From assembly GCF_934725225.1 (NCBI RefSeq), contig NZ_CAKVAM010000001.1, positions 434,001 through 498,000 of the forward strand: a DNA stretch of 64,000 nt, read 5' to 3'. Made by a program: the position numbers and the translations under genes. Origin of the DNA: an uncultured Treponema sp. GTDB taxonomy: Bacteria; Spirochaetota; Spirochaetia; Treponematales; Treponemataceae. Of the stretch, positions 25,927 to 34,375 are shown piece after piece. Position 1 is the first letter of the stretch; every line of letters begins with the position of its first letter. The notes below the pieces were generated by a model that searched no databases, was not told the DNA's origin, and saw nothing but the letters and a program-made list of their open reading frames with translations.

Positions 25927-26982
25927 ATGATTACATATTGGCAGCAGGAAAACGGAAAACTTGTAAGCAAGGAAAAAGAAGAGCTTGTCCCGGAAATGAA
26001 CACTTGGGTTGACGCAAGATCTGTTACAAGAGACGACATCCGCGAGCTTGAAGAAACTTACGGAATCGACTCTGAAAATATGCTTGATATTCTTGACCCG
26101 GACGAACTTTCCCGAATCGAGCGCAACGACGACACTGGATATACTTTTACAATCATAAAGCTTCCTGTTTTTTCTCCGGGAGACGATGTAAGCTATTTTA
26201 CGGCTCCATTGGGAATCATTACATTCGATAAATTTTTTATAACAATATGCTGGACTGACTGCGAGGTTCTAAAGGATTTTGCCGCGAACAGAATCAAGGA
26301 ACTTTCGCTCAACGATTTTCCGGCTTTTACGATTCGATTTATGTCCCGCGCCGACCTTACATTTTTGCGCTACTTGAAGGAACTTAATCGCCGTGCCACA
26401 ACAATTCAAAATGAAATGCTGCGCTCTGTTCAGAACCATGAATTGATTCAGCTTTTAAATATTCAGAAATCGCTCGTGTTTTTTACAACATCTTTAAAAA
26501 GCAACCAAATGCTTTTGGAAAAACTCCGCAAGACAAAAATTATCAAGCTGGATGAAGAAGATCAGGACTGGATTGACGACGTTGAAATTGATAACAAACA
26601 GGCTTTGGACATGGCAGGAACTTACACAAATATTATGGCTGGAATGAACGATGCCTTTGCTTCAGTTTTGTCCAACAACCTGAATATCGTTATGAAAACA
26701 ATGACCGCCTGGAATCTTGTGCTTATGCTTCCGACTTTAGTGACAAGCTATTTTGGAATAAACGTTCCGCTTCCTTGGGCGAATTCAAAATGGGTTGGTG
26801 CTGTTGCGATTGCGGGGCTTTGCGTTTTTACTTCTGTGTTCGGATATTTTATGTTTATGAAACGCCGTCTTACTCCGTCTGTTGAAGCAAGAAAAAGAGT
26901 TTCATTTAAAGCTCGGCGCGCTGAACGAAAGCAAAGACGCTACATAAAAAAGCAGGAAAAAATAGCGGAGAAAAGAAAATGA
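25927..26982 (+). CDS. corA: CorA-family magnesium/divalent cation transporter
   Basis: 351 residues. A large cytoplasmic domain (1-285, with the willow helices DFAANRIKEL... and the acidic segment LDEEDQDWIDDVEIDNK) precedes two TM helices (~275-297 and ~303-325). The pore motif is GIN in SYFGINVPLPW, a conservative variant of the usual GMN. A basic tail (RRAERKQRRYIKKQEK) ends the protein. CorA pentamers import Mg2+ and are gated by Mg2+ bound to the cytoplasmic domain. The start has a GGGGA ribosome site; the stop overlaps the next gene (ATGA). Confidence 0.9.
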   Translation: MITYWQQENGKLVSKEKEELVPEMNTWVDARSVTRDDIRELEETYGIDSENMLDILDPDELSRIERNDDTGYTFTIIKLPVFSPGDDVSYFTAPLGIITFDKFFITICWTDCEVLKDFAANRIKELSLNDFPAFTIRFMSRADLTFLRYLKELNRRATTIQNEMLRSVQNHELIQLLNIQKSLVFFTTSLKSNQMLLEKLRKTKIIKLDEEDQDWIDDVEIDNKQALDMAGTYTNIMAGMNDAFASVLSNNLNIVMKTMTAWNLVLMLPTLVTSYFGINVPLPWANSKWVGAVAIAGLCVFTSVFGYFMFMKRRLTPSVEARKRVSFKARRAERKQRRYIKKQEKIAEKRK

Positions 26983-27953
26983 AATTCACAAAAATTTTTG
27001 CATTGATTTTTTTTGCGGCGGCACAGATTTTTGCGCAGGAATCTTCTGAGGATTCTTTCAATGATATTGATTTTGTTCAATTCGCTTCTTCAAGAAAAAA
27101 AATTGAATATGTGATTGGAGAAAATTCCCAGTCGGTAACTGCAAAAAGAAGAATTTTTCCGTTCAAGATTAACCGCTACGAAACGACTTATAATCTTTGG
27201 TATAAAGTTCGGTTGTGGGCGGAAGAAAACGGATATATTTTTGCGAATCCGGGACAGGAAGGTTCTTCTGGTTCAAGAGGAAAAGCTCCGACTCAAATGA
27301 ACTGCTATGAGCCTGTTACAAATATAAACTGGTACGATGCCGTTGTCTGGTGCAATGCTTTCAGCGAAATGGACGGAAAAATTCCCTGCTATTTTTACGA
27401 CGGTCAGATTTTAAAAGATGCCACAGACACAGCTTCGTGCGACTTGGCGGAATGCAACTGGAAAAACAACGGCTACAGGCTTCCGACCGAAACCGAATGG
27501 GAATATGCGGCAAGAAAAACTCCGTCAGGGCTTCAGTCTGGAGCTTTGGCTAGCGGGCAAGTTGACTCAAACGGAAAAGATGATTCTTCTGTTCCAGTTG
27601 AAGAAGTCGCCTGGTATTTTGAAAATTCAAATGGAACAAAAAGAGTTGGAACAGCCGGAACTCCATTTTCTACAAGCGCGCCTCCAAGTCCTTCAAGTGG
27701 AAATCCAAACGGAGCCGGAATTTTTGATATGAGCGGAAACGTAATTGAATTTTGCTGGGACTGGGAAGTTCCTTATGAAGCCGGCGATTTATCCAAAAGA
27801 TATTCAGGACCAAAATATGGCGCGGAACGTGTTATGCGCGGCGGAAGCTGGAATGAATACACGCTTTTTGTTTCGGCAGGAGACCGCTATTCTTACGACC
27901 CGAATGAAGCCTACAATTTTTTTGGATTCAGAATTGCAGCCAGCGTAAAATGA
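26979..27953 (+). CDS. Secreted FGE-sulfatase (SUMF1)-domain protein
   Basis: 324 residues with a cleavable signal peptide (1-19, IFFAAAQIFAQ). The FGE/SUMF1 landmarks are in order: NRYETTYNLWY, PVTNINWYDAVVWCNAFSE, YRLPTETEWEYAAR, GIFDMSGNVIEFCWDW, MRGGSWNE and FFGFRIAAS. True formylglycine-generating enzymes activate sulfatases; many secreted bacterial relatives lack that activity and use the fold for binding, as in treponemal surface proteins. No sulfatase gene is nearby, so catalysis is not claimed. The start overlaps the corA stop and the end overlaps the next gene (ATGA), giving a coupled three-gene unit. Confidence 0.85.
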   Translation: MKFTKIFALIFFAAAQIFAQESSEDSFNDIDFVQFASSRKKIEYVIGENSQSVTAKRRIFPFKINRYETTYNLWYKVRLWAEENGYIFANPGQEGSSGSRGKAPTQMNCYEPVTNINWYDAVVWCNAFSEMDGKIPCYFYDGQILKDATDTASCDLAECNWKNNGYRLPTETEWEYAARKTPSGLQSGALASGQVDSNGKDDSSVPVEEVAWYFENSNGTKRVGTAGTPFSTSAPPSPSSGNPNGAGIFDMSGNVIEFCWDWEVPYEAGDLSKRYSGPKYGAERVMRGGSWNEYTLFVSAGDRYSYDPNEAYNFFGFRIAASVK

Positions 27954-28405
27954 ATTTTCAAAATTACAAAGAGCTTTTGATTTCTTCACTTTCGCAGACT
28001 TATAAAATCGATTCGTTTTACCTTGGCGAAGAATACGATATTGCAGGAACGTTTTCAAAAAACGATGACGGCTTTGAGCAAAAAGAAGCGTGCTTAGTTT
28101 CGTTTTGCAATGATGAAAATTTTGTTTTGTCTGAGCTTCAAAGATTGCCTGAAATAACTCTTTCTGGCGCGGATGGTTTTTCAAGGAACAGGCGTTCTGT
28201 TGTTTTGCGCGTGTTTGTGATGCAGGACGTTTCATTTGAACTTGTAAAAAAAATCCGGGCGTTCAATTTCAGCAGGGCAAAGAAAGGTCAGTTTTGGAGC
28301 TATGCGGAAACTCAGGTTGTCCTTGTGGATTTTAAAAATCGATGCGCATATTCAAATCTTGCTGGAGAAGAAAAAAGAAAATTGTTTAAGTTCACGGAAA
28401 ATTAA
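27950..28405 (+). CDS. Uncharacterised 151-residue protein
   Basis: 151 residues beginning MNFQNYKELLISSLSQTYK. Predicted alpha/beta, soluble, no signal peptide. A segment RNRRSVVLRVFVMQDVSFELVKK is the only notable feature, without a known family. It is translationally coupled to the FGE-like gene upstream by an ATGA overlap, and ends 66 bases before purB, which has its own promoter. The operon position suggests a role linked to the secreted FGE-like protein or corA; this is inference. Confidence 0.6.
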   Translation: MNFQNYKELLISSLSQTYKIDSFYLGEEYDIAGTFSKNDDGFEQKEACLVSFCNDENFVLSELQRLPEITLSGADGFSRNRRSVVLRVFVMQDVSFELVKKIRAFNFSRAKKGQFWSYAETQVVLVDFKNRCAYSNLAGEEKRKLFKFTEN

Positions 28406-28433
28406 TCCGAAAAAATCAGCGTGGATTCCGCAA

Positions 28434-28462
28434 TTGAAAATTATTGCAAGATGAACTACAAT
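28434..28462 (+). promoter_or_regulatory. Leaderless promoter of purB
   Basis: TTGAAA (28434-28439), 17-base spacer, TACAAT (28457-28462), then eight bases to ATG 28471. No Shine-Dalgarno. It decides the purB start codon, because the upstream in-frame start at 28444 lies within the promoter. Confidence 0.7.
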
Positions 28463-28470
28463 ATTTTTTC

Positions 28471-29892
28471 ATGGAAACACGTAACATTTTTGAAAACATT
28501 TCTTGTATCGACCACAGATATTCATTGTCAGAGGCCGAAGTTTTTAACGGTCTTTCTAAGTATATTTCAGAAGAAGCTTCAATCCGTTCATGCGCAAAAT
28601 GCGAGGCAGCCCTTGTAAAAAGCCATTTGAAATTGCGCGGAAAACTCACAGATGAAATTGCGCAGAATCTTGATAAAGTGGCTTCAGAAATTGATCCTGC
28701 CGAAGTTTATGCGGAAGAGGAAAAAACAAAGCACAATATCCGCGCGCTTGTAAACGTTATGAAAACAAAAGTTTCCGCGGAAATCGGGCCTTTGGTTCAC
28801 CTTGGAGCGACCAGCGTTGATATTCTTGACACAGCTCTTTCATGTAGAATGAGAGATGTTACAAAAAATGTTGTTCTTCCTGAACTTAAAAAACTTGAAA
28901 AACATCTTTGCGCTATTGCAGACCGCGACGCAGAAGTTCCGCAGGTTGGACGCACTCACGGACAGCACGCCGTTCCTATTACTTTTGGCTGGAGCATTGC
29001 AGAATTTGTAAGCCGCTTGGGAAAATCGATTTTGCGCATAGAGGAACTTTCAAATCAGCTTGTTGGAAAACTTGCAGGACCAGTCGGATCTTACAACGGA
29101 CCTTCGATGATTGTAAAAGACCCGGAAGAACTTGAGCGTGTCTATGTTGAATTTCTTGGACTTTCTGCAAGCGAATATTCAAATCAGCTTGTTGAGCCGG
29201 AATATCTTTTGCGCCTTCTTTTGGAAATGAATGTTGCGTTCGGAATTATTGCGAATCTTGCAGACGACCTTCGCAATCTTCAGCGTTCAGAAATCGGAGA
29301 GGTTTTTGAATACTTTGCTTCTACACAAGTCGGCTCAAGCACAATGCCGCAGAAAAGAAATCCTTGGAACAGCGAGCATGTAAAGTCGCTTTGGAAGGCG
29401 ATGTGTCCGCGCGTGATTACATTTTACATGGATCAGATTTCAGAGCATCAGCGCGACCTTACAAATTCCGCAAGCCAGAGATTTATGGCAGATTACGTTG
29501 CAGGATTTACAATGGCAGTCGCAAGAATGAACAGCGTTGTTTCGGGGCTTCAGGCTGACAAAGAAACAATGGCGCGCAATCTTGAAAATGCCGGCGGAAA
29601 AGTAAAAGGCGGAGTTCTTGCTGAGCCTGCTTACATTTTGCTTGGCGAAGCCGGAATCAATGACGGCCACGAAGTTATCCGCAAAATTACTTTGGAAGCT
29701 GAAAAATCCGGAAAAACATTCTTTGAAGTTCTAAAAACTCACAAAGAAGCGTTTGAAAAAATAACTGCCCAGCTTGAAAAACTCGGCGTGGAAAATCCAG
29801 AGAATTTCTTTGAGCATCCGGCGAATTATTGCGGACTTGCTGCAAAAAAATCCCGCAGGCTTGCAAAGAAATACGAAAAGCTGATGGACTGA
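28471..29892 (+). CDS. purB: Adenylosuccinate lyase
   Basis: 473 residues of the fumarase/aspartase superfamily. The three conserved regions are visible: LGATSVDILDTAL, RTHGQHAVPITFG (catalytic His) and the signature GSSTMPQKRNPWNSEH with the mobile-loop serine. The VGRTHGQHA and MPQKRNP forms fit PurB better than ArgH or AspA. The enzyme removes fumarate from SAICAR and adenylosuccinate in purine synthesis. No other purine gene is in the window. The last codons lie ten bases before an oxidoreductase gene. Confidence 0.88.
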   Translation: METRNIFENISCIDHRYSLSEAEVFNGLSKYISEEASIRSCAKCEAALVKSHLKLRGKLTDEIAQNLDKVASEIDPAEVYAEEEKTKHNIRALVNVMKTKVSAEIGPLVHLGATSVDILDTALSCRMRDVTKNVVLPELKKLEKHLCAIADRDAEVPQVGRTHGQHAVPITFGWSIAEFVSRLGKSILRIEELSNQLVGKLAGPVGSYNGPSMIVKDPEELERVYVEFLGLSASEYSNQLVEPEYLLRLLLEMNVAFGIIANLADDLRNLQRSEIGEVFEYFASTQVGSSTMPQKRNPWNSEHVKSLWKAMCPRVITFYMDQISEHQRDLTNSASQRFMADYVAGFTMAVARMNSVVSGLQADKETMARNLENAGGKVKGGVLAEPAYILLGEAGINDGHEVIRKITLEAEKSGKTFFEVLKTHKEAFEKITAQLEKLGVENPENFFEHPANYCGLAAKKSRRLAKKYEKLMD

Positions 29893-29901
29893 TTTTAGCT
29901 T

Positions 29902-31029
29902 ATGCAAAAATACACGGCGGCTTTGGTTGGTTTGGGCAGAATCGGTTACAGTCTTGGACTTGACAAAAAACGCGAGCAGCCCGCCAGCCACACAATGGCA
30001 CTTTTGAATAATCCTCGGATAAATCTGATTGCCGGTTGCGACACTGATTCTATTGCGCTTTCAAAATGGCAGGACGCGAATAAAAAAGCCGTTGGATATT
30101 CTGACAGTGCGAATCTTTATGCAAGATGCCGCCCGGACATTGTTACAGTCGCCGTGAATGAAAATGCCCATTTAAAAGAAGCTGTTGAAGCGATTCATGC
30201 AAAACCGAAACTTGTGATTTTGGAAAAGCCGGTTGCGCTTAATCTTTCGGAAGCGGAAAAAATTCAGCAAGAAGCGGAAAAATTCCAAGTGCCGGTTCTT
30301 GTAAACCACGAGCGGCGTTTTGCGGAAGATTTCAAGTTGGCAAAAAGCTACATGAAAAAAATCGGAGAAATTCAAAGCATTCGTGCGGAACTTTGCTCAA
30401 GCCTTTGCGTTTATAATCCGGCGGAAGAAAAAACCGGGGCCTACAGCCTTATCCACGACGGAACGCATTTGGTTGACGCAGTTCTGTTTTTCCTTGAGGA
30501 CGATTTGCCTTCAACGCTGAAAAAAATATCTTTGGAAAATCCTTCTGAAAAAAAAGGCGGACTTCTTAGCCGTGCTTCAGGATTAAACAATTCTGGAAAA
30601 AAAATCAAAACTGTAAATTCGCTTCTTAGATTTCCTATTGTAACCGGTGTTTTCCGTGATGAAGAAAAAAATGTCCGGCAGTTTAGCGCGCATTATTCAA
30701 CTCCAAAATGCCCCGATGTTACAATTGGAATCAGCGGCCGCTCACGTTTCTTTGGATTTGAAATTTCCATTACGGGAACTGAAGGCAGAATCTGCATTGG
30801 AAACGGATACTTAAAATTGTATCACCGGGAAAAATCTTCTCTTTACAGCGGATTCTATTCACTTTTAAATGACCGTTCCGAAAGCCTGCCAAAAAAAACT
30901 TTTTACTTTTCAAATATGATTCAAAACGCGGTTGACTTTTTGGACGGAAAAGCAAACTTGCGCTCAACTCTTCAGACTGGAATAAACGCGCTTTCAGTTC
31001 TTGAAGAAATAAAAGAAATCATCAAATAA
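29902..31029 (+). CDS. Gfo/Idh/MocA-family oxidoreductase
   Basis: 375 residues. An N-terminal Rossmann fold (AALVGLGRIGYSLG, then IAGCDTD) and the family motif LEKPVALNLSEAEKI with the catalytic lysine at ~93 are followed by HERRF and a C-terminal beta-sheet domain. These NAD(P)-dependent enzymes oxidise or reduce sugars and inositol-like compounds. It follows purB at ten bases, without its own clear promoter. The substrate is unknown. Confidence 0.85.
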   Translation: MQKYTAALVGLGRIGYSLGLDKKREQPASHTMALLNNPRINLIAGCDTDSIALSKWQDANKKAVGYSDSANLYARCRPDIVTVAVNENAHLKEAVEAIHAKPKLVILEKPVALNLSEAEKIQQEAEKFQVPVLVNHERRFAEDFKLAKSYMKKIGEIQSIRAELCSSLCVYNPAEEKTGAYSLIHDGTHLVDAVLFFLEDDLPSTLKKISLENPSEKKGGLLSRASGLNNSGKKIKTVNSLLRFPIVTGVFRDEEKNVRQFSAHYSTPKCPDVTIGISGRSRFFGFEISITGTEGRICIGNGYLKLYHREKSSLYSGFYSLLNDRSESLPKKTFYFSNMIQNAVDFLDGKANLRSTLQTGINALSVLEEIKEIIK

Positions 31030-31092
31030 ATTTTTAAAACTTTTTTCTGAATAAAAATCACTTTTGTCATTTTTCGTTGCTAAATATGCCTG

Positions 31093-31121
31093 TTGACGAT
31101 AAAAGATTATTTTTCTACAAT
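31093..31121 (+). promoter_or_regulatory. Promoter of the lolA-rodZ-rimO-pcrA-apbE operon
   Basis: TTGACG (31093-31098), 17-base spacer, TACAAT (31116-31121). A leader of about 15 bases follows with GGAG (31132-31135) eight bases before ATG 31144, so this unit has a conventional ribosome site. Confidence 0.75.
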
Positions 31122-31143
31122 ATATCAGTTTGGAGTACTTTAA

Positions 31144-31809
31144 ATGAAAAAGTTTTTGTGTGCCGCAGTTTTTGTGTGCGCTTTCTGCACGGCGGTTTTT
31201 TCACAGGAAATTACAACGGCGAGCGATTTCTTTAAATCTGTCAGCGACCGTTATGCTGAAATAAAAGACTATGAAGCCGACATCGATATAACAATCGGCA
31301 AAAGTGAAATGAAAGGAAAAATCAGTTTTAAGCGTCCGGAAATGCTTCGAATAGATTTTTCAGATCCGGCGGAACAAGTTGTTTTGTTTAATGGCGACGA
31401 CCTTACAATTTATTTGCCAAGCCCGACTTCTGCAATTCTTGAGCAGAACGTTACTGCTTCCGGACCAAACGCGGCTACATCTCAGGGACTTTCTCTTTTG
31501 CGCCGTTATTACACAGTTGCCTACGAATCTGGACAAAGCGCAGTTCCTTTGGATGAAAACGGCGACGAAATGGTTGTGAATCTTTTGCTTTCAAGAAGAT
31601 CCGCGGCAGAAGCATTCCGCACAATAAAACTTTCAGTAGAGCCTTCGACAAAATTAATCCGCCGTGTTGCTGCGGTTTCAGCTCAGGATGTGGATTACAT
31701 TTTTGATTTTCATAATTACAACTTGAATGTGAATATAAGCGATCAGCGTTTTATTTATGATCCGCCGTCATCTGCAAACAACTACAACAACTTTCTTCTT
31801 TCGGAGTAA
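31144..31809 (+). CDS. lolA: LolA-like periplasmic lipoprotein carrier
   Basis: 221 residues: signal peptide (1-20, VCAFCTAVFSQ) and a LolA/LolB-type half-barrel. Landmarks are DFFKSVSDRYAEIKDYEADI, GKISFKRPEMLRIDFS and FNGDDLTIYLP. LolA ferries outer-membrane lipoproteins across the periplasm; treponemes make many lipoproteins, in keeping with this gene. It leads a five-gene run and stops three bases before rodZ. Confidence 0.82.
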   Translation: MKKFLCAAVFVCAFCTAVFSQEITTASDFFKSVSDRYAEIKDYEADIDITIGKSEMKGKISFKRPEMLRIDFSDPAEQVVLFNGDDLTIYLPSPTSAILEQNVTASGPNAATSQGLSLLRRYYTVAYESGQSAVPLDENGDEMVVNLLLSRRSAAEAFRTIKLSVEPSTKLIRRVAAVSAQDVDYIFDFHNYNLNVNISDQRFIYDPPSSANNYNNFLLSE

Positions 31810-31812
31810 TAA

Positions 31813-32928
31813 ATGGAAAGCTACGGAGAAATTTTACGCAATGCCCGTGAAGAAAAAAAAGTTTCCATGGAAGCGATTGAGCGTGCAACTGCGATTACAA
31901 AAAATTATATAGATTCACTTGAAAATGAGCGTGTTGAAGATTTTCCGGGGGAATCTTATTTTATAGGATTTCTTTCAAATTATTGTGAATTTCTTGGGCT
32001 GGACAAAGATGAAATTTTGCGGCTTTATCATGCAAAAAAAATTCAGGAATCTCCAGTTCCAGTTGAGCTTCTAAAAAAACAGAAGCCTGTTTTTCTTGTT
32101 CCAGTGATTGTCGCGTCGGTCATTTTGGTTTTGGCGGCGGTTGGAATTTATATTTATTTCAGCGTGTTGAAAATTCCGCAGAAAAAAGAACTCAAGGCAA
32201 GAGAGCAAGTTGAAAAAGAAAAAATCCATCAGTATCAATTTACCGGCAAGCCCGAAACAAAACGTCTTTACAAAGGCGACCAAATTCTTGTTCCTGCAAA
32301 GCAAGGCAAGGGAAATATTGTTTTGACAGTTGGTGGAACTTTAGGAAATCTTTCAATTCTTACGCCTTCTGGAAATCAAATTGTAGAGCTTAGCGAGGAA
32401 CGTGATATAGATATTGACGGAGACGGATTTGCGGATTTGATTATTTATTTGAGCGATGTTTCAAATGACAATGAAGCGAACGGCGCGGAAGTGAGAATTC
32501 TTGAAAAATCTATTGAAAATTCTTTTGTTGCACTTTCAGATGGAAAGTCCGGAACAGAACTTTCAGAAATTCCTGCGGCTTCGGCTGTAAAAAACAATGC
32601 TAACAGAACGGTAATCCACGAAGACACGCGCGCTTATCCGTTTACAATAAATGTTACATTCCGCGGTTCTTGTCTTTTCAGATATAAAAGCGACCGTCAG
32701 GATTATGTTGAAGGCTATTACAAAAGCGGCGAGCTTGTTACAATTACTTCAAACAACGGAACTCGTCTTTGGATGAGCAACATCAACGCTTTGAAAATTC
32801 ATGTTATCGCAGGACTTTCTTCTTATGATCTTGAAGTTGGACGCGCAGGTGAAGTTCAGGCGGAAGACATAAAATGGGTTCGCGACAGTGACGGAAAATA
32901 TCGTTTAGTGGTGCTTGAACTTGACTAG
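31813..32928 (+). CDS. rodZ: RodZ-like HTH membrane protein
   Basis: 371 residues. An N-terminal HTH_25 domain (GEILRNAREEKKVSMEAIERAT, given as landmark positions 5-26; then YFIGFLSNYCEFLGLD) is followed by a basic linker, one TM helix (~95-116), and a periplasmic region ending in a DUF4115-like beta domain (FTINVTFRGSCLFRYKSDR, WMSNINALKIHV). RodZ links MreB to the cell-wall elongation machinery. No mreB is in the window. It overlaps the rimO start by 14 bases. Confidence 0.82.
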   Translation: MESYGEILRNAREEKKVSMEAIERATAITKNYIDSLENERVEDFPGESYFIGFLSNYCEFLGLDKDEILRLYHAKKIQESPVPVELLKKQKPVFLVPVIVASVILVLAAVGIYIYFSVLKIPQKKELKAREQVEKEKIHQYQFTGKPETKRLYKGDQILVPAKQGKGNIVLTVGGTLGNLSILTPSGNQIVELSEERDIDIDGDGFADLIIYLSDVSNDNEANGAEVRILEKSIENSFVALSDGKSGTELSEIPAASAVKNNANRTVIHEDTRAYPFTINVTFRGSCLFRYKSDRQDYVEGYYKSGELVTITSNNGTRLWMSNINALKIHVIAGLSSYDLEVGRAGEVQAEDIKWVRDSDGKYRLVVLELD

Positions 32929-34375
32929 TAAAAAATTTTTTCTTGACCAGCATGGCTGCGCAAAAAATCAGGTTGACGGCGAGCTTATAATGAACCGGCT
33001 TTCGAGCCTTGGATTTGAGCAAGTTTTTGAGCCTGAAAAAGCTGACCTTATTATTGTAAATTCCTGCGGATTTATTGAAAGCGCAAAAAGGGAAAGTCTG
33101 GATTCCCTTATGGAAGCGCGTTCTGCTTTTCCGAATGCAAAAATTCTTTTGGCAGGCTGTCTTGCCGAGCGTTATGCGGATGTCTTTAAAAAAGATTTGC
33201 CTGAAGCGGACGGAATTGTTGGAAACGGAAATTTAGAGCTGATTGATTCCGCTGTAAAAGATTTGTTTGAAGAAAAACGTCCGGTTTTAAAAGCTGAACA
33301 AAAAGGAGTTTGCTGCGGCGAACGGAATTCACTTTTGTCTTTTAAAGGAAGCGCGTTTGTAAAAATCACAGAAGGCTGCGACAACAGATGCTCGTTCTGC
33401 GCAATTCCTGTTATACGCGGAAAACTTCGTTCAAGAAATTCAGATGAAATTGTCGCGGAAATAAAATCTCTTTTGTCCCGCGGAATTTTTGAAATCAATT
33501 TGATTGGTCAGGATTTGGCGGCTTATGGTTGCGGCGAAGAAGACAAAGAATTTTCTTCTGGAAAAAACTGGCATGAAATAATTTATAAAAATTTAAAAAA
33601 TCCTGTTTGCGCGGAAGAAAATTTTTATGAGAAAAACGGCGAGTCTCCTTTGTGCAGTTTGATAAAAAAAGTTTCCGCGCTTGAAGGAAAATTTTGGATT
33701 CGGCTTTTGTATATTCATCCTGATCATTTTAACAAAGACATTCTTGAAGTTATGAAAAACGATTCAAGATTTCTTCCTTATTTTGATATTCCGTTTCAAT
33801 CTGGCGATGACAAAATAATCCGCGCCATGAACCGCAAGGGCAGCTTTGAAAATTATACTTCGCTCATAAAAACAATCCGCTCTTATTTTCCTGAAAGCTG
33901 CATACGCACAACTTTTCTTACAGGTTTTCCCGGTGAGACAGACGAAAATGCTTTGCGTACAGAAGAATTCTTAAAGTCAATAAAAAGCGACTGGTCTGGA
34001 TGTTTTCCTTACAGCAGGGAAGAAGATACAGCCGCCGATAAAATGAAGTCTCAGGTTTCTGCAAAAAAAGCAAAATCAAGAGCTTTACGGCTGGAAGAAA
34101 TTCAGCATGAAATAACTTCCGAAAATTTAAAAATGCGCTGCGGAAAAATTTACGATGTTCTCATTGAAGAAATAATTGAAAACAAAGACGGCACTGATGA
34201 AGGTCTTGCAATCGGGCGTGCTTGGTTTGATGCGCCGGAAGTTGACGGAGCTTTTGTTGTGCGCTATGACCTCGACAATGAAAACGCCGTGAAAAAAATA
34301 ATTCCGGGAGCTGTTGTAAAAGCAAAGGCTCTTGCCGCATCCGACGTTGATGTTGACGGAGAATTTCTTGAATGA
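32915..34375 (+). CDS. rimO: Ribosomal protein S12 methylthiotransferase RimO
   Basis: 486 residues. The UPF0004 domain carries three Cys for one cluster (LDQHGCAKNQVD, VNSCGFIESA, LLAGCLAERY), and the radical-SAM motif CDNRCSFC (~153) provides the second; a C-terminal TRAM-like strand region closes the protein. CGFIESAK and GCAKNQVD point to RimO rather than MiaB. A segment at ~205-250 (GCGEEDKEF to NGESPLCSLIKK) is longer than in typical RimO and adds one or two cysteines. The start is most likely TTG 32915, inside rodZ. The stop overlaps pcrA by four bases. Confidence 0.9.
   Translation: MNLTSKKFFLDQHGCAKNQVDGELIMNRLSSLGFEQVFEPEKADLIIVNSCGFIESAKRESLDSLMEARSAFPNAKILLAGCLAERYADVFKKDLPEADGIVGNGNLELIDSAVKDLFEEKRPVLKAEQKGVCCGERNSLLSFKGSAFVKITEGCDNRCSFCAIPVIRGKLRSRNSDEIVAEIKSLLSRGIFEINLIGQDLAAYGCGEEDKEFSSGKNWHEIIYKNLKNPVCAEENFYEKNGESPLCSLIKKVSALEGKFWIRLLYIHPDHFNKDILEVMKNDSRFLPYFDIPFQSGDDKIIRAMNRKGSFENYTSLIKTIRSYFPESCIRTTFLTGFPGETDENALRTEEFLKSIKSDWSGCFPYSREEDTAADKMKSQVSAKKAKSRALRLEEIQHEITSENLKMRCGKIYDVLIEEIIENKDGTDEGLAIGRAWFDAPEVDGAFVVRYDLDNENAVKKIIPGAVVKAKALAASDVDVDGEFLE

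Noticed and set aside
27804..28235. 143-codon minus-strand frame opposite the FGE-like and 151-aa genes
   Set aside because: No ribosome site and no conserved motif, while the plus strand has overlapping genes with good starts and family matches.
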